The translations under genes and the position numbers were made by a program. DNA of 58,253 nt from a virus, in the IMG/VR virus record IMGVR_UViG_3300021962_000125, positions 1 through 58,253 of that record; one strand, 5' to 3'. Positions 1-8,228 of the stretch are shown here, piece by piece. Numbering within the stretch: position 1 is the stretch's first letter; the number at the start of each line of letters is the position of its first letter. The notes below the pieces were generated by a model. That model worked only from the letters and a program-made list of their open reading frames with translations, made no database searches and was not told the DNA's origin.

Positions 1-49
1 AATCAACCTCTCTGACGAGTACGCCTGGAGATAATTGAGGAGTCGCCAT
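1..49 (-). CDS. gp18: Tail sheath protein gp18, N-terminal fragment
   Basis: Only the first 16 codons lie in the window; they read MATPQLSPGVLVREVD, the typical start of T4-like cyanophage tail sheath proteins. The sheath is the contractile outer tube of the tail. A strong ribosome site (GGAG, 6 bases before the ATG) and an AATAAATA late promoter lie just upstream. It follows gp17 exactly as in T4. The gene runs off the left edge. Confidence 0.85.
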   Translation of the reverse strand, partial: MATPQLSPGVLVREVD

Positions 50-82
50 GTTTTTCTCCGTAAATCTCAGTTAACTAAAAAT

Positions 83-90
83 TATTTATT
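83..90 (-). promoter_or_regulatory. T4-type late promoter for gp18
   Basis: The minus strand reads AATAAATA, a one-base variant of the T4 late promoter TATAAATA, 33 bases before the gp18 ATG. The position between the small Cys protein and gp18 fits separate late expression of the sheath. Confidence 0.6.
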
Positions 91-130
91 AAAAAGTTAC
101 TTTACGTGGAAGGAAACATGACGTGAACAA

Positions 131-379
131 CTACCAGTCAGGATATTCACACTCAGAAAAATGTGGATGATTTTTTCTGTTATCTGAAATTCTTTTTACT
201 GTACATTCTTTGCATTCATAAGAATATGAAGATGCAACAGGACCTCTATCTTTACGAGTTCTATAGAATTCCCCTATCAAATTCTTCAGTTGCCCACAAG
301 TTCTACATTTTCTATCTGTTAATAATAAATGACCTAATTTTATTTGCTTGTCTAAATCTATCAAGACAAATACTCCCAC
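131..379 (-). CDS. Small zinc-ribbon-like protein downstream of gp17
   Basis: 82 residues with two cysteine pairs, CRTCG near residue 25 and CKEC near residue 57, separated by a basic aromatic stretch (EFYRTRKDRG). This is the pattern of a treble-clef or zinc-ribbon fold, as in small HNH-associated or nucleic-acid-binding phage proteins. There is no complete HNH motif. The listed start is a GTG overlapping the 3' end of gp17 by 19 bases; a TTG start about 5 codons later is possible. The function is unknown; a zinc-binding protein is inferred only from the cysteines. Confidence 0.65.
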   Translation of the reverse strand: MGVFVLIDLDKQIKLGHLLLTDRKCRTCGQLKNLIGEFYRTRKDRGPVASSYSYECKECTVKRISDNRKNHPHFSECEYPDW

Positions 380-2007
380 ATATATGCACGATCTCCATAT
401 TCGTCAGTGAACCATCTATCTCCTTCATTATCAACAAAACTAGTTTCATCTAAACCATCTGCAATAAATCCAAAAGGAGCCATATCCTGTTCTATTTGAT
501 TTTTTTGCTCTTCATATAAACGCTTTCTAACATCCTGATCAGTAAGTTCTTTAAAATAATCTTGAGCAACCAACCAAGCATAAATTACAAGGCACATTGC
601 CAAGTCATCATTACAACCTTCTTCTGCTTCAAAAGAATTATGCTTTTGAATGAACGTCGTTAACTCACTCATAATTTCATAATCTTTAAAAAGAAGTTTA
701 CTTTCCTCAATCATTGTTTTTAAATTGAGGCATCCAACTTTTTTAACCGTCTTGGACATTTTTACGCCCAACTGTGTTTTCTTACCAGAAAATCCTTGAC
801 CAACAATCTGACCTGCCCTACCTCGCATAGAGCACATGAGTAGATTGGTATATTCCAAATCATAATGAATAATTGATGCTACTTGATCTCCAACGTCATT
901 TACTTCACATAGAATGTAGGCATTATTATAATTTTTTGCTACGTCCACAACAATACTTGGAAAAAGCATTGGTTTAATTTCATTATTTCTATACTTTGCA
1001 ACTACTTGGTGAGGGAAAGTGGTAATATCAATTACAGTAAACGCCGAGTAATCGTTTCCTACGCCTCTAGCAACGTCCACAGTCATCAAGTAGTCATGAT
1101 CATCTATTGGATCATCATGAACGTCTAGACCGCCGCTGCTGGTCTTTGGGTGGTCATATACGAGAGATCTAAGTTTACTTGGTGCAATCAAAGTGTCTAC
1201 AGATCCAAGAAATTCACACTCGAACTCAACTTTGAACTGCTGCTCACTTGTGTTTGCAATAGTTTGCTTTTTCCACTCTTCATCTCTTCCGGGAACTTCG
1301 CTCCAGTGAACATCTGTAAATACATATTCATTCTTACCTTTCTCGGCATCGTGCCACATTCGGTAGAAATGATTCATACCATGTGGAGTAGAAACTATGA
1401 TAACTTTAGTTTGTTTACCAGAAGTAATCGTAGGATAAACCGATGCAAAGAATGAGTCTGCAATATGATTTGGAACGAACGCAAATTCGTCCAAGAATAA
1501 AATGTTAAATGACATTCCTCGGACAGCAGATGCGGAGGTTGATGCTGCTAAAATCTTGGATCCATTTTCAAGTTCTAGAGATCCTTTGTTCCAAGAAATG
1601 ATGCCTTGCTGCATCCACTTTGGCAAGTTCTCATAAGCAGTTTGGAGACGGTCTAGAAGTTCTCTTGCAGTTGCTGCTTTGTTTGCAAGAATACCAATAT
1701 TAACGTTATCATTAAATACTGCATAATGCAATAGAAAAGAAACCACAGTTGTAGACTTACCAGTCTGTCGTGGCATTTTACAGATATTAAATCTGTTATT
1801 ATGGAAGTTATTAATTAACTTCTCTTGGAAATGATATGGTTTGAAAGTTTGTAGACCATGATCTAGAGTTACGATCTTTACATAATTATTTGCAAAGTAG
1901 ACCGGATTGTCTTTGCATTTGACAAACTCAAGAATTTGTTCTTGAGTAAATTCAATAGGAGTATTTGCTTTTTTTAAAAGCGGATTACCAAGATAAACAT
2001 CAGACAT
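361..2007 (-). CDS. gp17: Terminase large subunit gp17 (packaging ATPase-nuclease)
   Basis: 548 residues. This is the motor that pumps DNA into the prohead and cuts the concatemer. The ATPase shows Walker A MPRQTGKS (residues 78-85), Walker B ILFLDE (169-174) and the coupling motif STPHG (206-210). The C-terminal RNase H-like nuclease begins at MTVDVARG (Asp311), with further acidic residues at CEVND and the NDDLAM segment. The length is close to cyanophage gp17 (about 550; T4 has 610). The start has a GAGG ribosome site 8 bases upstream. It sits between the mosaic 636-residue protein and gp18. Confidence 0.97.
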   Translation of the reverse strand: MSDVYLGNPLLKKANTPIEFTQEQILEFVKCKDNPVYFANNYVKIVTLDHGLQTFKPYHFQEKLINNFHNNRFNICKMPRQTGKSTTVVSFLLHYAVFNDNVNIGILANKAATARELLDRLQTAYENLPKWMQQGIISWNKGSLELENGSKILAASTSASAVRGMSFNILFLDEFAFVPNHIADSFFASVYPTITSGKQTKVIIVSTPHGMNHFYRMWHDAEKGKNEYVFTDVHWSEVPGRDEEWKKQTIANTSEQQFKVEFECEFLGSVDTLIAPSKLRSLVYDHPKTSSGGLDVHDDPIDDHDYLMTVDVARGVGNDYSAFTVIDITTFPHQVVAKYRNNEIKPMLFPSIVVDVAKNYNNAYILCEVNDVGDQVASIIHYDLEYTNLLMCSMRGRAGQIVGQGFSGKKTQLGVKMSKTVKKVGCLNLKTMIEESKLLFKDYEIMSELTTFIQKHNSFEAEEGCNDDLAMCLVIYAWLVAQDYFKELTDQDVRKRLYEEQKNQIEQDMAPFGFIADGLDETSFVDNEGDRWFTDEYGDRAYMWEYLS

Positions 2008-2026
2008 AATAAAACCTCATTTTATA

Positions 2027-3937
2027 TTAACAGTTCCAAGCCCTTAATGATTTATTGATTCTGCTATTTGGATCGTTTGCTGTTTTTGCTGAAGTTAGTT
2101 TTTTCTTCATCCCGGACATCCGAGCACAAAAACTTTTTCTGCGTGGATTTCCAACCTTCTTTGAGGGTGCCTTAAGGTCGCTTCCAGGATTCTCTCTTTC
2201 GTAAGATTTGCGCCCTTTTTCGTTGAGTCCACCTTCTTTATTTTTCCCTGCAGAACGTTGCCATGCAGCAACTTCTTCCAATTCAACTTCTTCTCCCATT
2301 GGTTTTACATAATTTTTATTTGGTCCTGGTTTTGCAGAACTACCACCTTGGGGACCAAATGCTTGAATTAATGGTTGACCTGGTTGAATTTCTGAAACTG
2401 AATGATAAACAACCATTGATCCAGGATAGACTTTTTGGAGTTCATCGTTTATTTCTTTTCTTGAAGGAGTCTTTACTTGAGGGAAAAACATTTTCATTGC
2501 ATAGTATTTTCCTCTCCAAGAAAGAGTAACTGCAATTACATTCCCCGTTTGTGCTTGAAGTCTTGTTGCTTCTTCCACTTGAGACTTAAATCCTTTAATT
2601 GGTTCGGGTTTAATCAAGTCAACTACTTCCGCAAAAGTATTTCCATCAGCATCTTCAATTGTCACATCTTCTGCTTTTACGCAGCGATTATATTTTTTAC
2701 CAAAAAGTGTTTGAGTTCCTTTCTTTTTATATCCAGGCCAACACTTCATTTCATCTATGATTTTATCAACTAACTTTTGCTCTTCCATTTCTCCGCTTGC
2801 AATATAATCTGCTGCGGTATCAATATAATCTGCTGCTTTAGTAATCTTTGATTGGACCCATGCTTCAAGATCTCCTTCACCTTTACCAACCTTTGCTTTA
2901 AGTCTTTTTACCGCATCTTCAATAGTCTTAAGTTCCGATCTTGCCATCGAATATTCTTCATCCTTAACAGAAACTTTATCCCATGTCTTTTCACCGTAAG
3001 AGCATTCAGATCTTGTTTCTCTTTTATCACATAACGGACAGTATCTTTCTTCTTCGTGCATAGTTTCCTCTGATTTAGTTCCCCAGTTTGCAGCACCAAC
3101 CTTACGACACTTAACCAATGCTCCAGAAGCATATGCGCTTGGCCATACATCATATCTGGACTTTACTTTGTGGTAACATGCATCTTTTTTACCACTACCT
3201 TTGCTTGGTTTGTCCTTTACTTCTTGTAAGTCCATTTCTTCAGTTCTAACATTTGTTGGTTTTGTACCACCAGTTTTTTGTGGTTGATTTGGATCTTGAA
3301 TATTTTTCCTACGTCTTGCTGCTTCTTCCTCTTTAGCACTTAAATCTCTTTTCATTTTAGAACTCCCACACTTTGGGGTGGAAGTTTGTCCAGGTTGACG
3401 AGCACATGGTTTTCCTGACCATTTGCCGCCAAGTTGAACCCATCCTTTTTTGCCGTCAGATGATTTTGATTTTCCAAACCAATCGTGAAGACCTTCATCT
3501 CCAGATTTAGTTTCCTCTTTTAACTTTGCGGGAATTGAATAAATGTCCCAACAAGTTGGTCCATATTTGCATTCACTTCTCAACTGCACTTTTTTGCACT
3601 TTGGACAATATCTCTTATCATATTCTAAATGTACAGAATGTGCATTGTGATATTGTATTGGAGAATCCATATCATCAGCACCATCATAATCTTCTTTTAC
3701 ATCTCTGAATTTTTTATGATGCTTTTTAGCATCTGCTTCCATTTTTTTCAAACGGGTGTAATAATCTGGAATTTCATCGAGATGTTGAAGAGCAATATCC
3801 ATTGCAAGTTCATGATCTTTAGTATGCTCATGCTCAATAGGTTCGCCCATATCAAGTTGCTTTTGTATAAAAGAAACATCAAGACGATGCTTCTTTGCAA
3901 TTTGCTCAACTGTTTTATGTGGTTTGATCTTGGGCAT
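2027..3937 (-). CDS. Mosaic cysteine/basic protein of short virion-type modules
   Basis: 636 residues built from short modules. In order: an N-terminal helical segment (about 25-75, DHELAMDIALQHLDEIPDYY, DUF5661-like); Cys module YCPKCKKVQLRSEC (about 110-131); a segment with DWFGKSK, KPCARQPG and AARRRKNIQDPNQP (150-225); a KSRYDVWPSAYASGALVKCR module (DUF5872-like, about 255-285); a second copy of the Cys module, YCPLCDKRETRSEC (about 300); a coiled-coil-prone stretch; a CWPGYKKKGT...FGKKYNRC module; and a C-terminal GGLNEKGRKSYERENPGS...SLRAWNC segment (DUF6321-like). Domain names are from memory. The start overlaps the stop of the upstream small gene (TAATG). Position among packaging genes suggests a late, possibly virion or assembly role; enzymatic function is not indicated. 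Confidence 0.8.
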   Translation of the reverse strand: MPKIKPHKTVEQIAKKHRLDVSFIQKQLDMGEPIEHEHTKDHELAMDIALQHLDEIPDYYTRLKKMEADAKKHHKKFRDVKEDYDGADDMDSPIQYHNAHSVHLEYDKRYCPKCKKVQLRSECKYGPTCWDIYSIPAKLKEETKSGDEGLHDWFGKSKSSDGKKGWVQLGGKWSGKPCARQPGQTSTPKCGSSKMKRDLSAKEEEAARRRKNIQDPNQPQKTGGTKPTNVRTEEMDLQEVKDKPSKGSGKKDACYHKVKSRYDVWPSAYASGALVKCRKVGAANWGTKSEETMHEEERYCPLCDKRETRSECSYGEKTWDKVSVKDEEYSMARSELKTIEDAVKRLKAKVGKGEGDLEAWVQSKITKAADYIDTAADYIASGEMEEQKLVDKIIDEMKCWPGYKKKGTQTLFGKKYNRCVKAEDVTIEDADGNTFAEVVDLIKPEPIKGFKSQVEEATRLQAQTGNVIAVTLSWRGKYYAMKMFFPQVKTPSRKEINDELQKVYPGSMVVYHSVSEIQPGQPLIQAFGPQGGSSAKPGPNKNYVKPMGEEVELEEVAAWQRSAGKNKEGGLNEKGRKSYERENPGSDLKAPSKKVGNPRRKSFCARMSGMKKKLTSAKTANDPNSRINKSLRAWNC

Positions 3938-4092
3938 TATTCAACTGGTTTTGATTTAGTCTTCTCACCTTCTGCTCTCTTTTTTCTCCCCGCACAGTGA
4001 GCACGTTGAGAAAATCCTTTTGGATTTGAGCAATCAATACTCTTTTTATATTTATTACTCCAGTCTTCTTGAAACTGTTTAAACGTTTTCAT
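3937..4092 (-). CDS. 51-residue basic protein with CSNPKGFSQRAHCAG motif
   Basis: Begins MKTFKQFQEDWSNK, the short amphipathic opening often seen on late cyanophage proteins (compare MKTFQQFMEQ at 49.9 kb). It continues with CSNPKGFSQRAHCAGRKKR, a two-cysteine basic module of the same style as those in the adjacent 636-residue protein. It overlaps the end of gp16 by 14 bases and its TAA overlaps the next ATG (TAATG), so the three genes are probably translationally coupled. The function is unknown; binding nucleic acid or being packaged in the head is only a guess from charge and position. Confidence 0.75.
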   Translation of the reverse strand: MKTFKQFQEDWSNKYKKSIDCSNPKGFSQRAHCAGRKKRAEGEKTKSKPVE

Positions 4093-4510
4093 TTTCAGTT
4101 TGTTGTTTTAAAAGTTTTGCTAATTCTGCAGTAGATCCGACAAAAAGTGCATTATTAACTGTTGTTGGTCCTTTTTGTTTTTCTTCTTCAATGTCTTTAA
4201 GTTTCTTTTGTAGATCCATTAATTTATCGGTTGCATCAGCGACATTTTTGATTAACTGACCTGCAACTTCATAAGCACGAGGCATCTCACTTTCCTGTGC
4301 CAATTCAAGAATTCCATTAATTGCTTCTTGACCTTTTTCTATAAGTGAATATAAATTTCCTCTTGTATAATCGTAGTCTTTTTTGATATCATCAACTGTT
4401 GATGATATTTTTTCAATTTTTTCAATTGTAGTTTCTGTTTCGATAGGAACTATTTCTCCATCTACATTGAATGTTTCATTGAGTTTGTCAAACTTTTTTG
4501 TCATTTTCAT
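4079..4510 (-). CDS. gp16: Terminase small subunit gp16
   Basis: About 143 residues, helical and acidic, with the core YDYTRGNLYSLIEKGQEAI followed by AQESEMPRAYEVAGQLIK, characteristic of T4-like gp16. It forms a ring that recognises DNA and stimulates the gp17 motor. A heptad-rich C-terminal half (TDKLMDLQKKLKDIEEE) fits the coiled-coil oligomerisation helices of the family. I take the ATG at 4510, because the longer reading would start on TTG inside gp15; the ATG two codons later is also possible. It lies directly after gp15, as in T4. Confidence 0.93.
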   Translation of the reverse strand: MKMTKKFDKLNETFNVDGEIVPIETETTIEKIEKISSTVDDIKKDYDYTRGNLYSLIEKGQEAINGILELAQESEMPRAYEVAGQLIKNVADATDKLMDLQKKLKDIEEEKQKGPTTVNNALFVGSTAELAKLLKQQTENENV

Positions 4511-4512
4511 AG

Positions 4513-5514
4513 TCAACTAAAAGATCCACTAAATCCAAAATCATCACCATCTTCAATTAATAAGTTATCTGCGGATGTTATTGATTTTACTTGAGCTCCT
4601 GCCAGATGTGAGGTAATTGTTGTATTATCTCTACCTCTTTCTACAGTTAATACGTTGCCTGATTTTGACTGAACATAAACTTCTTCACCTTCGATATCTA
4701 GGTATGTTCCTGTTGATATTGAACTTGCATTATTTACTGTAATTAAAGTATCCGTATTAGATATATCATTCGCTAGGTTAGTAATAACTGAACCAGTATA
4801 ATTTTTAATTGCTCTTGGTTCAGAAGAATAAACAACTTCTCTTGTTGGTGAAGAAGTAACATCTCCTGCAATGTATCCAATAGAAGCCTTTTTGATAATA
4901 TCTTTGGAGGCAGAAGAAATTGGACCAAAAAGATAAGTTTTTACTGTAAATCTTAAAGTATAAATTAATACTCTTCGAGTTGTAAAATCTCCCTCATAAT
5001 CATCCTGCATTGTTATATTTTCAAGAACAACAGGGATATCTCTTTTTTCACTAATAGTATCAACCAAGTCAACAGTCATAGTGTATGCTGGTTGAAAGTA
5101 TGGGATAATTTGCTCAATAATTTGTAAAGCATCATCATTTAATTTTGACATAATGCTCAATTCAAATTGCATGTTATAGGGGACGGGAAGATATGATTTT
5201 TTAGTTTCTTTACCGTCCTCTGCAGATTTTGTAGTAAAATATTGAGTAGTTGTTGATTTTCTAGATGAATCATAAGTCAATCCCGTAAATTCAAAAGACA
5301 TTCTTGGCAATGTAATTTGAACGGGTTTGTTTAAATTTGGTGATTGGTTAAGTCTTGCTAAAAACTTTTGTGTCGGCCCATATGCGAGCGGAACTTTCAT
5401 CACATTAATCACACTATCAGCATTGTTTGTATGCTTAATTGATATATTATTAAAAAGAGAACCAAATGAAATTACAGTTCTCCTTAAAATTTCGTGATAA
5501 AAATACTCAAACAT
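4513..5514 (-). CDS. gp15: Tail sheath stabiliser / tail completion protein gp15
   Basis: 333 residues. The N-terminus (MFEYFYHEILRRTVISFGSL) and the SVINVMKVPLAYGPTQKFLAR segment are diagnostic of T4-like gp15, which caps the tail at the neck junction. The C-terminal third (about 245-315) adds a small beta module, NNASSISTGTYLDIEGEE...VERGRDNTTITSHLAG, of the same type seen in the two giant baseplate proteins; T4 gp15 (272 residues) lacks this extension. A perfect TATAAATA late promoter lies 44 bases before the ATG. Confidence 0.93.
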   Translation of the reverse strand: MFEYFYHEILRRTVISFGSLFNNISIKHTNNADSVINVMKVPLAYGPTQKFLARLNQSPNLNKPVQITLPRMSFEFTGLTYDSSRKSTTTQYFTTKSAEDGKETKKSYLPVPYNMQFELSIMSKLNDDALQIIEQIIPYFQPAYTMTVDLVDTISEKRDIPVVLENITMQDDYEGDFTTRRVLIYTLRFTVKTYLFGPISSASKDIIKKASIGYIAGDVTSSPTREVVYSSEPRAIKNYTGSVITNLANDISNTDTLITVNNASSISTGTYLDIEGEEVYVQSKSGNVLTVERGRDNTTITSHLAGAQVKSITSADNLLIEDGDDFGFSGSFS

Positions 5515-5557
5515 ACGGTTAACTTATAATACTACTATTTAATCAATTAATAACAAA

Positions 5558-5565
5558 TATTTATA
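5558..5565 (-). promoter_or_regulatory. Perfect T4 late promoter TATAAATA before gp15
   Basis: Minus-strand TATAAATA in the 51-base gap between gp14 and gp15. In T4 this octamer is bound by RNA polymerase carrying gp55, with gp33 and the sliding clamp. Confidence 0.8.
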
Positions 5566-6978
5566 TCAAGGCATCCCGAAGGGATTTGTTTCGTCAAAAT
5601 TGATAATTTGATCTGCCTCTACTTCAATTTCATCATTTGCGGCATACCCATCTCTAACAGGATATGCATCAAATGAACGTAAATAGTGGGAAGCACTTGA
5701 TGCAGATCCAACAATATTTTCCCCAACTTTAAAATCGCCAGTAATATTAGAAACTTGGAGAACGTTCGTAGATGAATTCCAAGATTTTACTCTTGCAGTA
5801 ACACCACTTTGTGATCCTCTTACAACTTCGTTGAATACAAAGTTGCCAGATGAAGTAAGTGCAGGATTTGCGATAGTGATAGTTGGTGGAACTGTATATC
5901 CAAGACCAGCATTTGTTATATAAATTGAAGTAATAGAACCAGCAGCAGAAACAACTGCTGTAGCAGCTGCTGATACTGTTGAAATTCCATTAAAGGTAAT
6001 ATTCGGTGGTGTTACATATCCGGATCCAGAATTTGTAACAGTAACAATGCCAATAATACCATTACCTATTGAGGCAATCCCTGTTGCACCTTTTCCTCCT
6101 CCGCCAATAAATCTTACTTGAGGTGCAACTGTATATCCATAACCTGCATTTGTGACAAAAACTTGTTGAACTGATTTTGCTTTTGGATTTATGTTTGTGT
6201 TACATGCAACTATGCCACCTATCATCCCAGCAATTGCAGTCGCTGTTTTTCCTCCAGCAGGCGCAGAAGAAATACCAACAGTCGGTGTACTTGTATATCC
6301 ACCTCCGCGATTTGTTATCGTAATATATCTTACGCCACCATTTACAATTATAGAAGTTGCAGATGCAGTAACTCCAACTCCAACCATAGTAAGATTTACA
6401 ATATTACCAACAGGAACTTTATCAGAATCTGTTGAATCATTGCCACCAATGAGTTCATCGATTTCATCAATACTGGTATCTATCAATTCATCTTCATATC
6501 TGAAGAGTTCGCATCTTAATTGGTAAGTATATAATCCTTGAAGTTGATAAAATGGTTTCTCATGCTCAACATATTTGACTTCAAATAATCTTTTACCTAA
6601 AGGAAAATAAATTAAATCACCTTCTTTTGGCCTAGATGATACTTTTATATTTGATTGGTTTTGTATTAGTGGTGAGATATAATTTTTAAATCTTTCTCTT
6701 GAAATTGTTAGGGTTATTTCATTAAGAGCCTGGATTCCAAATTTTGATAAAATGGTTGGGTTGTCGCTATATCCATCATATGTGTCAACATAAGCTTCAA
6801 TTGGGTATGCGCCATTGAATTCGGATTCAATAACTTCTCTTAATACTGTTTTTTCTGTAATGAATTGTCTAGGCAAATAATGAACTTCAACACCATACAT
6901 CCTCAACTGCTCATTAATCAGGTCTTGAATAAGACCCTGTTCTGCTTTAGAACCTTGAAGAAAAAATGGATTGAGCAT
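5566..6978 (-). CDS. gp14: Neck protein gp14 with inserted Gly-Tyr repeat modules
   Basis: 470 residues, against 256 in T4. The first 185 or so residues (MLNPFFLQGSKAEQGLIQDL..., ERFKNYI, PKEGDLIYFPLGKRLFEVKYV) are the conserved gp14 core, a neck component joining head and tail with gp13. Residues about 195-375 hold four to five repeats of the type ITNxGxGYTxxPxVxI (for example NSGSGYVTPPNITF). A FKVGENIVGSASSA module follows before a conserved tail ending NPFGMP. The repeats are also in gp8 and the two giant baseplate proteins, suggesting exchange of surface beta modules. Confidence 0.93.
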   Translation of the reverse strand: MLNPFFLQGSKAEQGLIQDLINEQLRMYGVEVHYLPRQFITEKTVLREVIESEFNGAYPIEAYVDTYDGYSDNPTILSKFGIQALNEITLTISRERFKNYISPLIQNQSNIKVSSRPKEGDLIYFPLGKRLFEVKYVEHEKPFYQLQGLYTYQLRCELFRYEDELIDTSIDEIDELIGGNDSTDSDKVPVGNIVNLTMVGVGVTASATSIIVNGGVRYITITNRGGGYTSTPTVGISSAPAGGKTATAIAGMIGGIVACNTNINPKAKSVQQVFVTNAGYGYTVAPQVRFIGGGGKGATGIASIGNGIIGIVTVTNSGSGYVTPPNITFNGISTVSAAATAVVSAAGSITSIYITNAGLGYTVPPTITIANPALTSSGNFVFNEVVRGSQSGVTARVKSWNSSTNVLQVSNITGDFKVGENIVGSASSASHYLRSFDAYPVRDGYAANDEIEVEADQIINFDETNPFGMP

Positions 6979-6982
6979 ATGA

Positions 6983-7837
6983 TTAACCTATCATATCTAG
7001 AGGAGGAAGTTCATAAGTACTGGACATTTTTTCCATCAAAATATCAATTTCTCTTTGAGCATCGTCGTACATTTGTCTTCCATTTAACTCAACGCCACCT
7101 GGAAGTTTAACTCCAGTAAATTTCATCATATTTTGTCCCCATTGTTTCTTAATTAGAGAAGTAAGATATGGTTTTAAGAAGGAATCGTTCCACACTCTTG
7201 AATAATCATTAGGATCAAGAGTTGAATAGCAATCAATGATAAAGAACTGATCTGCTCTTACAGAACTCCAATCTATATCTAAATACAATCTATCTTGTCT
7301 TTTATTAAATCTAATTTGTTTTTGTGTATTGAGGAGAAAATCTAGATCTTCTAGGTATGTTTTAACCATTGCATAACTTAAGAGTTCAGTTGTACCCCAA
7401 TAGTAGATATCATTCAAGAATAATTGATACTTTACACTAAACATATTATGCGTAATAGTATTCGCCCCATCAAAAATAAAAATCTTATTTACTCCAATAA
7501 TATTTGGGGGCATTTGTAGGTAGTTGCTATTTTCGTAGAAACTAAAAGTAGTTGCCGTTCCTACTATATTTGCTGTTGCCGATGTACTTGCAATACCAAC
7601 TGAACTAACTGCATTACTTGCAGTTCCTGCTCTTCCCCTATCAATATCTGCTTGAGTTACTTTATATTTGTAAAAAGTCGGGAATACACCATCAAAGTGT
7701 CTTTCTTGAAAAAACTGAACGGCATCATCTACTAGGTCTTCAATTTGCTCATCTGCAACGTTAATTTCTAAAACTGGAGCTCCAAGTTTTCTTTTGCAGT
7801 AATCAATTAATTCTTGTCTAGTAGATGGTTGTGCCAT
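6983..7837 (-). CDS. gp13: Neck protein gp13
   Basis: 284 residues, near the T4 length of 309. The N-terminus MAQPSTRQELIDYCKRKLGA and the motif DEQIEDLVDDAVQFFQERHFD are the gp13 signature. gp13 forms the connector ring between the portal and gp14. Its ATG overlaps the stop of the upstream small gene (TAATG) and it ends 4 bases before gp14, so the neck genes are tightly coupled. Confidence 0.95.
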   Translation of the reverse strand: MAQPSTRQELIDYCKRKLGAPVLEINVADEQIEDLVDDAVQFFQERHFDGVFPTFYKYKVTQADIDRGRAGTASNAVSSVGIASTSATANIVGTATTFSFYENSNYLQMPPNIIGVNKIFIFDGANTITHNMFSVKYQLFLNDIYYWGTTELLSYAMVKTYLEDLDFLLNTQKQIRFNKRQDRLYLDIDWSSVRADQFFIIDCYSTLDPNDYSRVWNDSFLKPYLTSLIKKQWGQNMMKFTGVKLPGGVELNGRQMYDDAQREIDILMEKMSSTYELPPLDMIG

Positions 7838-8007
7838 TAGATTTTAAAACCCGCAACTACTTCTTGTTGTTTAAAATATAATTTGATATAAGACTTTGCC
7901 ATGTTCCTCAAAGTTTCAATATCATCTATACTATCTATATCTCTAGAAAGTTTTTCATATTCAAATAATTTAGTAATATTTTCTAAAGAGACTTTATCAG
8001 GATCCAT
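7837..8007 (-). CDS. Small acidic protein between the large baseplate gene and gp13
   Basis: 56 residues, MDPDKVSLENITKLFEYEKL..., helical and soluble, ending in QQEVVAGFKI. It overlaps the preceding small gene by 11 bases and gp13 by one base (TAATG). Small genes in this slot are common in marine T4-like phages; the function is unknown. The tight coupling to gp13 suggests a tail or neck assembly role. Confidence 0.75.
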   Translation of the reverse strand: MDPDKVSLENITKLFEYEKLSRDIDSIDDIETLRNMAKSYIKLYFKQQEVVAGFKI

Positions 8008-8221
8008 TTGCCAAATTCCTCAACAAGTTTTTAATTTCATTCAAATCATTTTTCATATCACTAATTTCATTTTCTATATTTTTAATTTTTTGAGATTCGC
8101 TTTCCTTTAATTTTCTAGAATTAATGTAGTTGGTATACGCTTGCACATCAGTATTAATGATGGCATTTGTACTCATGTCCCGAAATAAATTCACCTCATC
8201 TTTTACTTTGATTTTTTTCAT
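7997..8221 (-). CDS. Small coiled-coil protein near gp13
   Basis: 74 residues starting MKKIKVKDEVNLFRDMS. The second half (RKLKESESQKIKNIENEI, then SDMKNDLNEIKNLLRN) is a clear heptad coiled coil with leucine and isoleucine at a/d positions. I choose the ATG at 8221; the longer reading starts on TTG inside the upstream gene. The function is unknown. Its place between baseplate and neck genes suggests a small oligomeric tail factor. Confidence 0.8.
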   Translation of the reverse strand: MKKIKVKDEVNLFRDMSTNAIINTDVQAYTNYINSRKLKESESQKIKNIENEISDMKNDLNEIKNLLRNLANGS

Positions 8222-8228
8222 TTTAAAA

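Noticed and set aside
163-453. Plus-strand open frame over gp17 end and the Cys protein
   Set aside because: Antisense to well-supported genes; Phe/Leu/Ile-rich as expected of a shadow frame.
7837-8221. Missing gp9-gp12 genes as a deletion
   Set aside because: The space is filled by one intact 2519-codon gene and coupled small genes, a normal cyanophage arrangement, with no broken genes.
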